From the NCBI GenBank assembly GCA_017853275.1, contig JAFMJV010000007.1:1-64000 (forward strand): 64,000 nt of DNA, given 5' to 3'. The notes under the pieces are model-generated. The model made no database searches. It was not told the DNA's origin and saw only the letters and a list, made by a program, of their open reading frames with translations. A program made the position numbers and the translations under genes. Source of the DNA: Chloroflexota bacterium. GTDB lineage: Bacteria > Chloroflexota > Limnocylindria > Limnocylindrales > CSP1-4. This document shows, piece by piece, positions 1 through 9,653 of this stretch; the stretch's first letter is position 1; each line of letters starts with the position of its first letter.

Positions 1-107
1 CTGAGCGGGGGCCGGACCGCCGGGGATGAGGGGCGCTGCGGCACTGGCCGCGCGCGAACGGGGTCACCACGCTCGGGCGAGGATCCGTTCCGAGGAGGGC
101 CCGCGCG

Positions 108-629
108 ATGGCGAACGCTCCGCTCCCCACACCCCCGATCCCGGCACCCGCTCCCGCCCCGGCCGCCCGGCCGCTCCGGCCCTCGCGGCCGGCGATCGTC
201 GCCGTGGGCGTGGTCACCCTCGTCGCGCTCCTCGTTGCGGGGGCCGGCGTGGTCCGGGGGATCCCCGGACCCGTGGTCCGGCCCGCAGATCCCGCGGTCG
301 TCGCGTTCGCGGCCTACCTGGACGCGATCGCGACCGGTGACGTGGATGGCGCGCGGGCCCGCCTCACGCCCGTCGTCCAGCGGATCCTCCCGGAGGAGGA
401 GTTCCGGGCGATCGCGGCCGAGCAGCGCGGAAGCCCGCAGCGGGCGTGGCTCGCGGCCGACCCCGTGGTCCGGGACGAGGGCCGCGTCCAGCTCAGCGTC
501 CGCTTCGACCGGGTGGACCACCCCTTCCCGATCACGGAGCGGACGACGCAGACCGTCCGGGTCTCCCTCGTCGCGAGCGAGGACGGCTGGCTGATCGATA
601 CGCCGGTCATCGGCATGGACCGCTGGTAG
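108..629 (+). CDS. Membrane-anchored protein with NTF2-like extracellular part
   Basis: This 173-residue protein has a Pro/Ala-rich cytoplasmic stretch (1-28), one hydrophobic helix (about 29-49) and an extracellular domain of about 120 residues. That domain opens with an alanine-rich helix and the segment YLDAIATGDVDGARARL, the pattern of small NTF2-like/DUF4878-type domains; this fold call is an inference. The ATG is preceded by a GAGGAGGG ribosome site. The stop is 18 bases before the next gene, a multi-pass membrane protein, so the two probably form an operon. No catalytic residues are visible and the function is unknown. Confidence 0.75.
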   Translation: MANAPLPTPPIPAPAPAPAARPLRPSRPAIVAVGVVTLVALLVAGAGVVRGIPGPVVRPADPAVVAFAAYLDAIATGDVDGARARLTPVVQRILPEEEFRAIAAEQRGSPQRAWLAADPVVRDEGRVQLSVRFDRVDHPFPITERTTQTVRVSLVASEDGWLIDTPVIGMDRW

Positions 630-647
630 CGGACGGAGGAGACGACG

Positions 648-2288
648 ATGCCCACGATCCGCCGGATCTACTGGTACCTCGCGCTCACGGTCGGCCTCGC
701 GGTCACCTTCGCGGGCCTCAGCCAGCTCGGGAGCATCGGCCTGGAGCTCCTCCGCCAGTGGGGGCGCGCCGGCATCCACCTCCCGCCGGACGAGCTGAGC
801 CGGGCCGTCGCCTTCACGCTCGTGGGGCTCGCGATCTGGATCGGGCACATGGTCGCGATCGTCCGTGCGGTCGGGCGGGATGACCGCGGCGCCCGGGTGG
901 AGCGGGGCTCCCCGATCCGCGCCACGGTGCTCACGGCGACGATCGTCGCCCTTCTCGCGGCGGTCGCCGTCTCCGCCTACCAGCTCGTGGACGAGTGGGT
1001 CGGGACCGCGTTCGGCGAGCGCTTCCTCACCTGGGAGCGCCTGGACGTGGCCGCGCAGACCGCGCTGATCATCGTCGCGCTCGCGCTCGCGATCCCGTCC
1101 ATCGCGTGGCGGATCGCGGACCACCGCCGGGCGCCGGCGCACCTCGCGGACGATCTGGCGACCCGCGTCGGCGTCTACGGGCTCCTCGCCGGGGCCACCC
1201 TCCTCTCCCTCGTCGGCATCGCCGACCTCCTGGCTGCATCCATCCGGGGCATCGCCGGGATCGACTGGGAGACGCTCCGCGGCGCGATGGCGAGCGCGGT
1301 CGCGATGCTCGCGATCGGTGCCCCGGCGGTCCTCGTCCTCGGCTGGGCCGCGGGCCGCCTCGCCCATGCGGAGGACCCGATCGGGGTGGCGCATCGCCGC
1401 TCCCGGGTGCGCGCGGCCGGGTGGCAGGCGGTCGTCCTCGGCGGGGCGATCGCCCTCGGTCTCGGGCTCGCCCAGACGATCGGCGGCGCGGCTGCCTGGA
1501 TCGCCGGGACCCCCGGCGTGGGCGACCTCGGGCTCCGGCTCCTGGACGTCGCCGGTCCGCTCCTCGTGGCCGTCCCCTTCGCCATCGCCGCGCTCCTCTC
1601 CGCTCGCCGTGCCCGCGGGGAAGGGCGCGTCGCGGACGGGGAGCCGGGGGCACGGACCGCGCTCCGCGTCTCCGCGCTCACCGTCGCGATGACGGGCGTC
1701 GTCCTCCTCGCGGACGGGGCGATCCGTCTCATCGTCATCGTCCTCTCGCCGATCCTCCCGGCCTCCACGGTCCTCCTCGGCGGGGGTGCCGGGGACCCGG
1801 ATCTCGGCCCGGCGATCGGGATGCTCCTGGCGGGCCTCGTCCTCTGGGCGCCGGCGTGGGCGCTCCTCGCCACGCTCCGCAGCGTCGACCCGGTGGGTGA
1901 GGCTGCGGCGATGACCCGCCGTGGCGCGCTCGTCCTGACCGGCCTCGGCGCGCTCGTGGTCTCCGTGGTCTCCGGCGCCTTCCTCCTCGATCGGCTCCTG
2001 CGCGAGGCGCTCGGGGGACGGATCCCGGCGGACGGAGCGGGAGTCACCTCGTTCGCGGTCCTCGCGGTCGCGCTCGCGGTCCTCCTCTTCCACGCCGTGG
2101 AGCTATGGCGCGACCTGCGCCTCCTCCGGGGCATCCCGGTGACGGGTGATGCCGTGGACGTGGCGATCGCGGAGGAGCTCGACCTCGTCCTCCCGGGTGG
2201 CACGGACGTGGAGGCGCTGAACGAGCGGATCCGCGCGCTCCTCCCGCCGGGGACCACCCTCCGGGTCCGCCGGCACGCGCACGGGTAG
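648..2288 (+). CDS. Multi-pass membrane protein with tandem DUF5671-like repeats
   Basis: The 546-residue protein begins with the motif RRIYWYLALTVGL followed by paired membrane helices, as in DUF5671 proteins. A similar unit (basic residues, then two hydrophobic helices) recurs about six times, starting near residues 4, 92, 170, 255, 338 and 422, giving 11-12 membrane segments. A soluble tail of about 45 acidic residues ends the protein. It probably forms an operon with the preceding anchored protein (GGAGGAG site before the ATG). DUF5671 proteins have no assigned function; the multi-repeat form is, to my knowledge, frequent in Chloroflexota. It converges on the next gene with only 5 bases between stops. 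Confidence 0.8.
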   Translation: MPTIRRIYWYLALTVGLAVTFAGLSQLGSIGLELLRQWGRAGIHLPPDELSRAVAFTLVGLAIWIGHMVAIVRAVGRDDRGARVERGSPIRATVLTATIVALLAAVAVSAYQLVDEWVGTAFGERFLTWERLDVAAQTALIIVALALAIPSIAWRIADHRRAPAHLADDLATRVGVYGLLAGATLLSLVGIADLLAASIRGIAGIDWETLRGAMASAVAMLAIGAPAVLVLGWAAGRLAHAEDPIGVAHRRSRVRAAGWQAVVLGGAIALGLGLAQTIGGAAAWIAGTPGVGDLGLRLLDVAGPLLVAVPFAIAALLSARRARGEGRVADGEPGARTALRVSALTVAMTGVVLLADGAIRLIVIVLSPILPASTVLLGGGAGDPDLGPAIGMLLAGLVLWAPAWALLATLRSVDPVGEAAAMTRRGALVLTGLGALVVSVVSGAFLLDRLLREALGGRIPADGAGVTSFAVLAVALAVLLFHAVELWRDLRLLRGIPVTGDAVDVAIAEELDLVLPGGTDVEALNERIRALLPPGTTLRVRRHAHG

Positions 2289-2293
2289 CGGCG

Positions 2294-3256
2294 TCAGGCG
2301 GGGAGGCGGCCCGCCGCGCGGAGGAGGTCGAGGCAGATCTCGGCCGCCTGGAGGTGGAGGTCCACCACGGCCTCCCGGGAGCTCGCCGCCACGTGCGGCG
2401 TCTGGACCAGGTTCGGCGACCCGGCGAGCGGGTCCGTGGCAGGGTCCGGCGGCTCGGGATCGCGGACGTCCAGCGCCGCCCACGCGATCCGCCCGTCCGC
2501 CATCGCCGCCGCGAGCGCCCGCTCGTCGATCAGCCCGCCGCGCGCCACGTTGACGAGGAGCATCCCCGGCCGGGCATGGAGGAGGGTCCGCTCGTTCAGG
2601 AGATGGCGCGACTGCGGGGTGAGCGCCGCGCACAGGATGAGCGCATCCGCGCGCTCCAGGAGCTCCTCCAGCGGCACGATCGGCAGCTCGGGCCGCGGCT
2701 CCACGAAGGGATCCGCCGCGATCGTCCGCAGCCCGAAGGCCCGCGCCCGCTCACCTACCCGCGTCCCGATCCGTCCCGCCCCCACGATCCCCAGCGTCTT
2801 CCCGCGGATCCGCCGGATCCCGTCAACGTGCGCCGAGCGGCGGATCGCCGCCCACCCGTGCGCCTCCACGAGGTCCACGATCGGGACCACGGAGCGCCAG
2901 AGCGCGAGGAGGAGGGCCATCCCGTGGTCCGCCACCTCGTCCGAGCAGTAGCCGGGGACGTTCGTGACGGGGATCCCGCGGGCTGCGGCTGCCGCATGGT
3001 CCACCTGGTTCATCCCGATGCTGTAGCACAGGATCCCCGCGCAGCGCCGGAGCCGGGCGATCCGCTCCGCATCCAGGCGCGCCACGGAGGTGGCGATCAC
3101 GACATCCGCCTCCTCGATCAGCCGGTCCGCCTCCGCGGGGTCCGCGGGGATGAGGAGCTCCACCCCGGCGGGGTCGAGGACCGAGCGCTCCAGCTCGTAG
3201 GACCAGGCGCCGGGGATCGGATCGAAGAAGACGACACGGGGTATGCGGGCGGGCAT
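2294..3256 (-). CDS. D-isomer-specific 2-hydroxyacid dehydrogenase (CtBP-like)
   Basis: A cytoplasmic NAD-dependent reductase/dehydrogenase of 2-oxo/2-hydroxy acids, 320 residues, normal for the family. The Rossmann motif GxGxxG lies at 159-164 (VGAGRIG). The catalytic triad is present: Arg239 in VNVARGG, Glu268 in DVRDPEPPD and His288 in QTPH. The N-terminal half (PGYCSDEVADH, 101-111) resembles the C-terminal-binding-protein branch. Substrate cannot be told from sequence. The start lies 7 bases downstream of a TAGGCT box with no Shine-Dalgarno, suggesting a leaderless transcript. It is transcribed away from the oligopeptide importer; the gene at 53763 is a paralogue. Confidence 0.9.
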   Translation of the reverse strand: MPARIPRVVFFDPIPGAWSYELERSVLDPAGVELLIPADPAEADRLIEEADVVIATSVARLDAERIARLRRCAGILCYSIGMNQVDHAAAAARGIPVTNVPGYCSDEVADHGMALLLALWRSVVPIVDLVEAHGWAAIRRSAHVDGIRRIRGKTLGIVGAGRIGTRVGERARAFGLRTIAADPFVEPRPELPIVPLEELLERADALILCAALTPQSRHLLNERTLLHARPGMLLVNVARGGLIDERALAAAMADGRIAWAALDVRDPEPPDPATDPLAGSPNLVQTPHVAASSREAVVDLHLQAAEICLDLLRAAGRLPA

Positions 3257-3263
3257 GGGCGGG

Positions 3264-3269
3264 AGCCTA
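3264..3269 (-). promoter_or_regulatory. -10 box TAGGCT, putative leaderless start
   Basis: On the minus strand TAGGCT lies 7 bases before the ATG at 3256, so transcription would start at or next to the start codon. No clear -35 is seen. Confidence 0.5.
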
Positions 3270-3343
3270 GGGGCGGCCCGCCGCGGTGGTCAAGCCGCCC
3301 CGGATCGCGCGCGGAGAGCCGTCGCGCGGGGATGGCCGGATGC

Positions 3344-3349
3344 TAGGCT
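3344..3349 (+). promoter_or_regulatory. -10 box TAGGCT for the oligopeptide importer
   Basis: TAGGCT sits 72 bases before the SBP start at 3422, giving a leader of about 65 bases that ends in the ribosome site GAGGAGG. The same hexamer serves the divergent dehydrogenase. Confidence 0.4.
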
Positions 3350-3421
3350 GCGGCGGGGGCCGTCACCGGGGCGGACCGTGTCCCCGGTGATCAGCGCCCC
3401 GGCCATGGTGAGGAGGTCCGG

Positions 3422-5092
3422 ATGCGGTTCCGTAGGCTCGGGCTGGTCGTCGCCGGCGTGATGCTGGCGTCGCTCGGCGCAGGGGCGGTGAGCGCCCAGG
3501 ACGGTGGATCCGTCCTGCGCGTGGCACGGCTCGCCGACCACTTCAACACGTTCCACCCCGTCCAGTTCCAGACCGGGAACCAGTTCCAGTGGTGGAGCAA
3601 CATCTTCAACACGCTGGTGAAGGTGGACACCGATTCGCGCACCGTGGTGCCGGATCTCGCCGACACGTGGGAGATCTCCCCGGACGGCCTCGTCTACACC
3701 TTCAACCTCCACCCGGACGTGACCTGGCATGACGGCGAGCCCTTCACGGCCGCGGACGTCGCCTTCACGATCGACTGGTACGCGAACAACTCCACCCTGG
3801 ACGACACGGGCGCGCTCGTCCCCGGCTACAAGGGCTACGTGCCGAAGTGGGGCCAGATCGTCGGCGTCAACGACGTGGTGGGCACCCTCAACGAGGACGG
3901 CTCCGTCACCCCGGGGACGGGCCACGTCTCCGGCGTGGAGGTCGTGGACGACCACACGGTGAAGCTCACCCTGGGCGCGCCGGATGCGATCTTCCTGCCG
4001 GGCCTCTCGGACCCGGCGAACGCGATCATGCCCGAGCACCTGCTCGCCGGGATGACCGCCGCGGAGATCGAGGCGAGCCCCTTCATCATGGGGACGCCCG
4101 GCGCCACGATCGGGACCGGCCCCTACAAGCTCGCCGAGTTCATCCCGGATCAGCAGCTGACCCTGGAGGCGAACCCGGACTACTTCAAGGGCGCCCCCGG
4201 CATCGACCGGATCGTCTTCAAGATGTTCGCGGACCCGGCGCTCGCGATCGCGCAGCTCGAGTCCGGTGACCTCGACCTCGCCTTCCGCATCCCGCCCTCC
4301 GAGTTCGACCGGCTCGCCGCGAACGAGGGGCTGAACGTCATCTCCGCGCGGAACCCGGGCGTCGTCCGGATCGTGATGAACACGGACACCGCCCCCTGGG
4401 ACAAGCCGGAGCTCCGCCAGGCGATCGCCTACGCGGTGAACAAGCAGGCGATCGTCGACTCCTTCTACAAGGGCCGTGCCGAGGTCCTCTACAACCACCC
4501 CGGCTTCACGACCTACGACGACATCAACAAGTACGAGCACGACCCGGCCAAGGCGGCCGAGCTGCTCGCGGCCGGCGGCTATGCCGGTGAGCCCTTCAAG
4601 ATCGTCTACGACTCCACCTTCCCGGACGCCGGGTCGATCATGCCGCTCATCCAGGCCGACCTCGTGGCCGCCGGGATCTCCGCGGAGCTCGTCCCCACGG
4701 AAGGCGCGGAGGCGTACGTCGCCACGCTCGGTGACCGGAGCAAGTGGGATGGCGCGATCGGCGTCGGCGGGAGCGAGGCGCTCCATCCGGACCGCTCGAT
4801 GCAGTACTACTCCACCTCCGCGAGCCCGGCGTCGGGGAACTCGAACTACACGAATCCCCGGATCTTCGAGCTCTGGAACGCGGCCCGGGCGGAGCCCGAT
4901 GACGCGAAGCGCGACGAGCTCTACCACGAGCTCGCGCTCATCCTGAACACGGACCTCCCGATGATCCACCTCTATGCCCCGAACCTCGTGATGGTCTCCA
5001 CGAAGGGCCTGGGTGGTGGCTTCGCGGTCCACCTGAACGAGCGCGAATCGTTCATGAACTCCGAAGCCTGGACGCTCGAGCCCGCCGGCTGA
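3422..5092 (+). CDS. Family-5 (oligopeptide/nickel type) ABC substrate-binding protein
   Basis: Extracytoplasmic receptor of an ABC importer, 556 residues, full length for SBP_bac_5. A signal peptide (MRFRRLGLVVAG, hydrophobic core to about residue 24, cleavage after VSAQ) is followed by the family hallmark PDLADTWEISPDGLVYTF and WHDGEPFTAADV at about 79-118. There is no lipobox cysteine. It heads a five-gene transporter cluster with two permeases and two ATPases. Ligand could be oligopeptides, but this family also binds sugars, opines and nickel chelates, so the substrate is open. The start is fixed by GAGGAGGTCCGG directly upstream. Confidence 0.93.
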   Translation: MRFRRLGLVVAGVMLASLGAGAVSAQDGGSVLRVARLADHFNTFHPVQFQTGNQFQWWSNIFNTLVKVDTDSRTVVPDLADTWEISPDGLVYTFNLHPDVTWHDGEPFTAADVAFTIDWYANNSTLDDTGALVPGYKGYVPKWGQIVGVNDVVGTLNEDGSVTPGTGHVSGVEVVDDHTVKLTLGAPDAIFLPGLSDPANAIMPEHLLAGMTAAEIEASPFIMGTPGATIGTGPYKLAEFIPDQQLTLEANPDYFKGAPGIDRIVFKMFADPALAIAQLESGDLDLAFRIPPSEFDRLAANEGLNVISARNPGVVRIVMNTDTAPWDKPELRQAIAYAVNKQAIVDSFYKGRAEVLYNHPGFTTYDDINKYEHDPAKAAELLAAGGYAGEPFKIVYDSTFPDAGSIMPLIQADLVAAGISAELVPTEGAEAYVATLGDRSKWDGAIGVGGSEALHPDRSMQYYSTSASPASGNSNYTNPRIFELWNAARAEPDDAKRDELYHELALILNTDLPMIHLYAPNLVMVSTKGLGGGFAVHLNERESFMNSEAWTLEPAG

Positions 5093-5116
5093 CCTGCGGT
5101 CCCGAACGCTGAAGAT

Positions 5117-5161
5117 GGCGCCCATCGGCCTCCCCTCACCGGGTCGCGGCTGATGGGCGCC
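5117..5161 (+). promoter_or_regulatory. Hairpin covering the permease start codon
   Basis: GGCGCCCATC (5117-5126) is perfectly complementary to GATGGGCGCC (5152-5161), and the ATG of the first permease (5153) lies in the right arm. The 25-base loop contains no good Shine-Dalgarno. This structure in the SBP-permease gap would limit permease translation relative to the binding protein. The base pairing is seen; the role is inferred. Confidence 0.55.
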
Positions 5162-6130
5162 TACTTCATCCGGCGGATCCTCATCGCGATCCCGGTCCTG
5201 CTCGGGATCACCCTGCTCGCCTTCTTCGTGGTGAGCATGACCCCCGGCGATCCGCTCATCTCCCGGATGGACCCGGAGACGCTCGCGCGGATGAGCGCGA
5301 ACCCGGAGCAGCTGGAGGCGATGCGGCGCCAGCTCGGGCTGGACCAGCCCGTCCCCGTCCAGTACCTGCGCTGGCTCGAGGGTGTCGTGCAGGGCGATCT
5401 CGGGTACAGCATCAGCACCGGGCGCGCGATCGTGGACGAGATCGGTCCGCGGATCGGCCCGAGCATCACCCTCATGCTCCTGGCGGCGCTTGTGGCGCTC
5501 GCCTTCGGGCTGCCGGCCGGGATCCTCTCGGCCGTCCACCAGTACGGGAAGCTGGACTACGCGCTCTCCGCGCTGACCGTCTTCCTCGTCTCCACCCCCA
5601 CCTTCGTCCTCGGGCTCGTCGCGATCTACCTCTTCGGGGTCTCGCTCGACTGGCTCCCGGTGGGCGAGATGGTGACGATCGGGAAGGAGGACGACCTCCT
5701 GGACCGGCTCTCCCATTACATCCTGCCTGCGCTCATCCTCGGGCTGGTGAACGCGGCGCTCCTCATGCGCTACACGCGGGCGAGCATGGTGGAGGCGCTC
5801 GGCGCGGACTACATCACGACCGCGGAATCCAAGGGGCTCGCCTACCGGATCGTGGTCATCCGCCACGGCCTGCGGAACGCGCTCATCCCCGTCATCACCG
5901 TCCTCGCCTTCCTCATGCCGGAGCTGATCGCGGGTGCGGTCGTGACGGAGACGGTCTTCAACTGGCCGGGGCTCGGGCAGCTCTCCGTGAAGGCGGCCAA
6001 GGCGGGCGATCCCTCCCTGATGATGGGGATCGTGCTCATCGTGGGGACGGCGGTCCTCATCGCGAGCATCGTGGCCGACCTCGCCTACTCGATCGCGGAC
6101 CCGCGGATCCGCTTCGACCGTGGCCGCTGA
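5153..6130 (+). CDS. DppB-type ABC permease
   Basis: Inner-membrane subunit of the oligopeptide-type importer, 325 residues, six predicted helices. The N-terminus (YFIRRILIAIPVLLGITLL) is typical of DppB/OppB/GsiC permeases. The EAA loop that contacts the ATPase is around 202-230 (EALGADYITTAESKGLAY). Spacing to the SBP is 60 bases and holds a hairpin over this start. The end overlaps the next permease by 11 bases, implying coupled translation. Confidence 0.93.
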   Translation: MGAYFIRRILIAIPVLLGITLLAFFVVSMTPGDPLISRMDPETLARMSANPEQLEAMRRQLGLDQPVPVQYLRWLEGVVQGDLGYSISTGRAIVDEIGPRIGPSITLMLLAALVALAFGLPAGILSAVHQYGKLDYALSALTVFLVSTPTFVLGLVAIYLFGVSLDWLPVGEMVTIGKEDDLLDRLSHYILPALILGLVNAALLMRYTRASMVEALGADYITTAESKGLAYRIVVIRHGLRNALIPVITVLAFLMPELIAGAVVTETVFNWPGLGQLSVKAAKAGDPSLMMGIVLIVGTAVLIASIVADLAYSIADPRIRFDRGR

Positions 6131-7037
6131 GACGCTCGCGCCGGCGGAGGCCGAGCGCGCGGAGCAGATCGTGGCCGGCGAGCACGAGGGGCTCGTGCGG
6201 ATGGCGGTGCGCCGCTTCACCCGCCACCGCCTCGCGATGCTCGGCCTCGTCACCCTCGTCACGATCATCGCGATCGCCGCGCTCGCGCCGGTCCTCCTCC
6301 CCATGGACCCGATCACGCCCGACTACGAGAACCTCGGGATGCCGCCGAGCGCCGCGCACCTCCTGGGTGGCGACCTCTCGGGACGCGACGTCCTGGCGCG
6401 GGTGATCTACGGGACGCGCGTCTCGCTCATCGCGGGGCTCGGCTCGGTCGTCGTCTTCGTCTCCATCGGGACCGCGGTGGGGCTGATCGCCGGGTCGCTC
6501 GGCGGGGTGGCGGACCAGGTCCTCATGCGCATCACGGACATCTTCCTCTCGATCCCGCCCCTCCTCCTGATCATCGTCTTCATCTCCATCGTGGGGGCCG
6601 GGCTCGGCTCCGTCATCGCGGTCATCGGGCTCGTCTACTGGCCCCAGACCGCGCGCCTCGTCCGGGGCCAGCTCCTCGGCCTGCGGGAGGCGGAGTTCGT
6701 CACCGCCTCGCGGGTGATCGGCGTGCGGGAGCGGGAGATCGTGGTCCGGCACATGATCCCGAACATCTTCGGGCCGCTCACCGTGGTCGCCACCTTCGGC
6801 GTGGCGAGCGCGATCCTCCTGGAGGCGGCCCTCTCCTTCCTCGGCCTCGGGGTGAAGCCGCCCACGCCGAGCCTGGGCGAGATGATCGCCTCTGCACGCA
6901 CCCCGAGCGTCCTCCAGGAGCAGCCCTGGGTCTGGCTCCCGGCCGGGATCGTCATCGCGCTCATCGTCATGTCCGTGAACTTCGTGGGCGACGGCCTGCG
7001 CGACGCGCTCGACCCCAAGGCATCGCGCCGTGGCTGA
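6120..7037 (+). CDS. DppC-type ABC permease
   Basis: Second membrane subunit, 305 residues, GTG start inside the end of the DppB-type gene. It has a cytoplasmic N-terminal stretch of about 38 residues, then six helices. The DppC hallmark HLLGGDLSGRDVLARVIYGT is near 80-100 and the EAA loop (EFVTASRVIGVREREI) near 190. Its stop overlaps the first ATPase by 8 bases. Partner of the DppB-type subunit in the same transporter. Confidence 0.93.
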   Translation: MAAETLAPAEAERAEQIVAGEHEGLVRMAVRRFTRHRLAMLGLVTLVTIIAIAALAPVLLPMDPITPDYENLGMPPSAAHLLGGDLSGRDVLARVIYGTRVSLIAGLGSVVVFVSIGTAVGLIAGSLGGVADQVLMRITDIFLSIPPLLLIIVFISIVGAGLGSVIAVIGLVYWPQTARLVRGQLLGLREAEFVTASRVIGVREREIVVRHMIPNIFGPLTVVATFGVASAILLEAALSFLGLGVKPPTPSLGEMIASARTPSVLQEQPWVWLPAGIVIALIVMSVNFVGDGLRDALDPKASRRG

Positions 7038-8061
7038 GACGCCCCTTCTCTCCGTGCGCGACCTCCAGGTGGAGTTCCGCGGCCGGCGCACGGTCCGCGC
7101 GGTGCGCGGGATCTCGTACGACCTCGCCCGCGGGGAGACGCTCGGGATCGTGGGCGAATCGGGCTCCGGCAAGAGCGTCAGCGCGCTCTCCCTCGTGGGG
7201 CTCCTCCCCCGGCGCGCGGGGCGGATCACCGGCGGCTCCGTCCGCCTGGACGGCCGGGAGCTCGTGGGGCTCGCCCCGGACGAGCTGCGCGGTGTGCGCG
7301 GCGCCCGGGTCGGCTTCGTCTTCCAGGATCCGCTCTCCAGCCTCAACCCGGTCCTCACCGTGGGCCGCCAGATCACCGAATCGCTGGAGGCCCACACGGG
7401 CCGGAGCGGTTCCGCCGCCACCACCCGGGCGATCGAGCTCCTGGAGCTGGTGGGGATCCCGAACCCGGCCCGGCGCGTGAAGGAGTACCCGCACCAGTTC
7501 TCCGGCGGGATGCGCCAGCGGGCGATGATCGCGATGGCGCTCGCCTGCGAGCCCGCGCTCCTCATCGCGGACGAGCCCACGACCGCGCTGGACGTCACGA
7601 TCCAGGCCCAGATCATCGAGCTCCTCCGGCGGCTCCGCGAGGAGATGGGGATGGCGGTCCTCCTCATCACCCACGACCTCGGCGTGGTGGCGGGCTTCGC
7701 GGACCGGGTCGCGGTGATGTACGCGGGGCGGATCGTGGAGACGGGGGTGACCGAGGAGGTGCTCGCCGCGCCCGCGCACCCCTACACCGTGGGGCTCCTG
7801 CGCTCGATGCCGCGCCTGGACCGGGCGCGCCAGGGACGGCTCACCCCGATCGAGGGGTCGCCGCCGGACCTGGGGGGCACGCTCGTGGGCTGCGCCTTCG
7901 CGCCACGCTGCGCCTGGCGCATCGAGCGCTGCCGGTCCGAGGACCCGGATCTCGCCGCGGTGGGCGGGACGGCGGCGCACCGGGCCGCCTGCCATGCCCA
8001 GCCGACCCCGGCGGAGGTGGTGGCCGGACGACCCCTGCGGGACGGGGAGGGAGCGGCATGA
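7030..8061 (+). CDS. DppD-type ABC ATPase
   Basis: Nucleotide-binding subunit, 343 residues. Walker A is GESGSGKS (42-49), the signature [12 protein letters not shown] is near 157, Walker B is [12 protein letters not shown] and the H-loop LLITHDL. The C-terminal oligopeptide-transporter extension carries conserved cysteines ([14 protein letters not shown]). These C-terminal cysteines are typical of DppD/OppD ATPases. It overlaps both neighbours (8 and 4 bases), so the subunits are translationally coupled. Confidence 0.93.
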   Translation: MAETPLLSVRDLQVEFRGRRTVRAVRGISYDLARGETLGIVGESGSGKSVSALSLVGLLPRRAGRITGGSVRLDGRELVGLAPDELRGVRGARVGFVFQDPLSSLNPVLTVGRQITESLEAHTGRSGSAATTRAIELLELVGIPNPARRVKEYPHQFSGGMRQRAMIAMALACEPALLIADEPTTALDVTIQAQIIELLRRLREEMGMAVLLITHDLGVVAGFADRVAVMYAGRIVETGVTEEVLAAPAHPYTVGLLRSMPRLDRARQGRLTPIEGSPPDLGGTLVGCAFAPRCAWRIERCRSEDPDLAAVGGTAAHRAACHAQPTPAEVVAGRPLRDGEGAA

Positions 8062-9140
8062 GCGACGACGCGGGACGGCCCGACGCCCCTCACCTGGCGG
8101 TGGACGGGCTCGTGGTCCGCTTCCCGATCATGGGCGGCGTGCTGCGGCGGACCGTGGGCTGGGTCTCCGCGGTGGAGGATGTCTCCTTCGCGATCCCGCG
8201 CGGCCGGACGCTCGGGCTCGTGGGCGAATCGGGGAGCGGGAAGACGACGATCGGCCGCGCGATCGTGCGCGTGAACCGGCCCCAGTCCGGCACGATCCGG
8301 CTCGGCGGGGAGGACCTCCTCGCCCTCTCCGGCGAGGAGCTGCGGCGGCGGCGGCGCAGCTTCCAGATGGTCTTCCAGGACCCCCAGTCGAGCCTCGACC
8401 CGCGCCAGACGGTGGGCCAGATCCTCGCCGAGCCGCTGCGCACCCACGGGCTCCCCGCGAGCGGGGAGCGGAACGCGCGGATCGCGGAGCTGCTCGGGAT
8501 GGTGGGCCTCGATCCGCGCTTCACGAGCCGCTATCCCCACGAGTTCAGCGGCGGCCAGCGCCAGCGGATCGGGATCGCGCGGGCGCTCGCGGTGGAGCCG
8601 GAGCTGATCGTCTGCGACGAGCCGATCTCCGCCCTGGACGTCTCGATCCAGGCGCAGGTCCTCAACCTCCTCGAGGAGCTCCAGGAGCGGCTCGGGCTCA
8701 CCTACCTCGTCATCGCCCATGATCTCGCCGTGGTGCGCCACCTCGCCCACGACGTGGCGGTGATGTACCTGGGCCGGCTGGTGGAGATCGCGGACGCGGA
8801 GGACCTCTACGCCGCACCCGCCCACCCGTACACGATCGCCCTCCTCTCCGCCGTCCCCGTCCCGGACGCCGCCGCCGAGCGGCGCCGGCGCCGGATCATC
8901 CTCACCGGCGACATCCCCTCCCCTGCGGACCCGCCATCGGGCTGCCGCTTCCACACCCGATGCTGGCTCCGTGACCGGCTCGGGGGTCCGGAGCGCTGCC
9001 GCACGGAGATCCCGGTCCTCGCGCCGCCGGACCCCGCACGTCCGGGGCACCGGGCCGCCTGCCACTTCCCTGCCGAGGCCCGCGCCGCGATCGACCCGGC
9101 GACCCTCGTCCCCGTCGCCCGCGAGACCCCGGGCGCCTAG
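8058..9140 (+). CDS. DppF-type ABC ATPase
   Basis: Second nucleotide-binding subunit, 360 residues, pairing with the DppD-type protein. Walker A GESGSGKT, signature [15 protein letters not shown], Walker [13 protein letters not shown] and H-loop VIAHDL are all present, followed by the C-terminal cysteine module ([11 protein letters not shown]). ATGA overlap with the previous gene. It completes the five-part importer. Confidence 0.93.
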   Translation: MSDDAGRPDAPHLAVDGLVVRFPIMGGVLRRTVGWVSAVEDVSFAIPRGRTLGLVGESGSGKTTIGRAIVRVNRPQSGTIRLGGEDLLALSGEELRRRRRSFQMVFQDPQSSLDPRQTVGQILAEPLRTHGLPASGERNARIAELLGMVGLDPRFTSRYPHEFSGGQRQRIGIARALAVEPELIVCDEPISALDVSIQAQVLNLLEELQERLGLTYLVIAHDLAVVRHLAHDVAVMYLGRLVEIADAEDLYAAPAHPYTIALLSAVPVPDAAAERRRRRIILTGDIPSPADPPSGCRFHTRCWLRDRLGGPERCRTEIPVLAPPDPARPGHRAACHFPAEARAAIDPATLVPVARETPGA

Positions 9141-9163
9141 CGACCGAGCACGGAGGAGCCGCG

Positions 9164-9631
9164 ATGCTGCACGCATGGGTGATCGGCCCGGTGATCGTCA
9201 CCGTGGGCTACTGGGAGCAGATCGGCGTGGAGACGGAGATCGGCGCCCGGGTGGAGATCCGGCGCGTCCAGCCGGAGCCCGTCCCCGGCGCGAACCCCGG
9301 CGTGGCGGGCTTCCGCGTCCTCCCGGTGAGCGAGGGGATCTGGCGCGCCGATCTCTTCACGGGGCCGGACGGGCCGATCTACCACTACCACCCCGCCTTC
9401 TGCGACGGCGACGTGGGGGAGCGCCACCTCGATGCGCGGCTGAGCGTGGACCCGGTGGGCTGGACGATGGACCGGCTCGCGGATATCCGCGGCCTCCTCG
9501 CAGGCTCCGGCGCGGCGGACGTGGCGGACGCGGTCCCGCAGGCGCACCTCGACCTCGTGCTGCCCGCGATCCGCGCCGCCATCGAGCTCTCCTTCGCGCC
9601 GATCTCCGCGCACGCCGCGCGCGGGCGCTGA
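9164..9631 (+). CDS. Small conserved-looking protein of unknown function
   Basis: A 155-residue soluble protein without signal peptide or membrane segment. A beta-rich N-terminal half (about 8-85) contains the aromatic/His segment PIYHYHPAFCDGD (about 70-82), which could bind a metal or a ligand. The C-terminal half is helical. I do not recognise the family. It starts 23 bases after the DppF-type gene with GGAGGAG before the ATG, so it is probably co-transcribed with the importer and may act on the imported compound. Confidence 0.7.
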   Translation: MLHAWVIGPVIVTVGYWEQIGVETEIGARVEIRRVQPEPVPGANPGVAGFRVLPVSEGIWRADLFTGPDGPIYHYHPAFCDGDVGERHLDARLSVDPVGWTMDRLADIRGLLAGSGAADVADAVPQAHLDLVLPAIRAAIELSFAPISAHAARGR

Positions 9632-9635
9632 CCGC

Positions 9636-9653
9636 GGGGAGGCGGGCCTCCCC
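9636..9653. terminator. Short hairpin between convergent genes
   Basis: GGGGAGG (9636-9642) and CCTCCCC (9647-9653) form a 7-bp stem with loop CGGG, exactly filling the gap between two convergent operons. It could act on both strands. There is no T-run. Confidence 0.45.

Noticed and set aside
1..107. A gene end or RNA gene at the window's left edge
   Set aside because: The first 107 bases show no recognisable coding, tRNA or terminator signal apart from the ribosome site of the gene at 108.
3290..6316. A 1008-codon open frame on the minus strand opposite the importer genes
   Set aside because: It is antisense to well-supported SBP and permease genes, is extremely rich in Arg, Asp, Glu and Val, and has no domain. 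In DNA of this GC content such mirror frames are expected.
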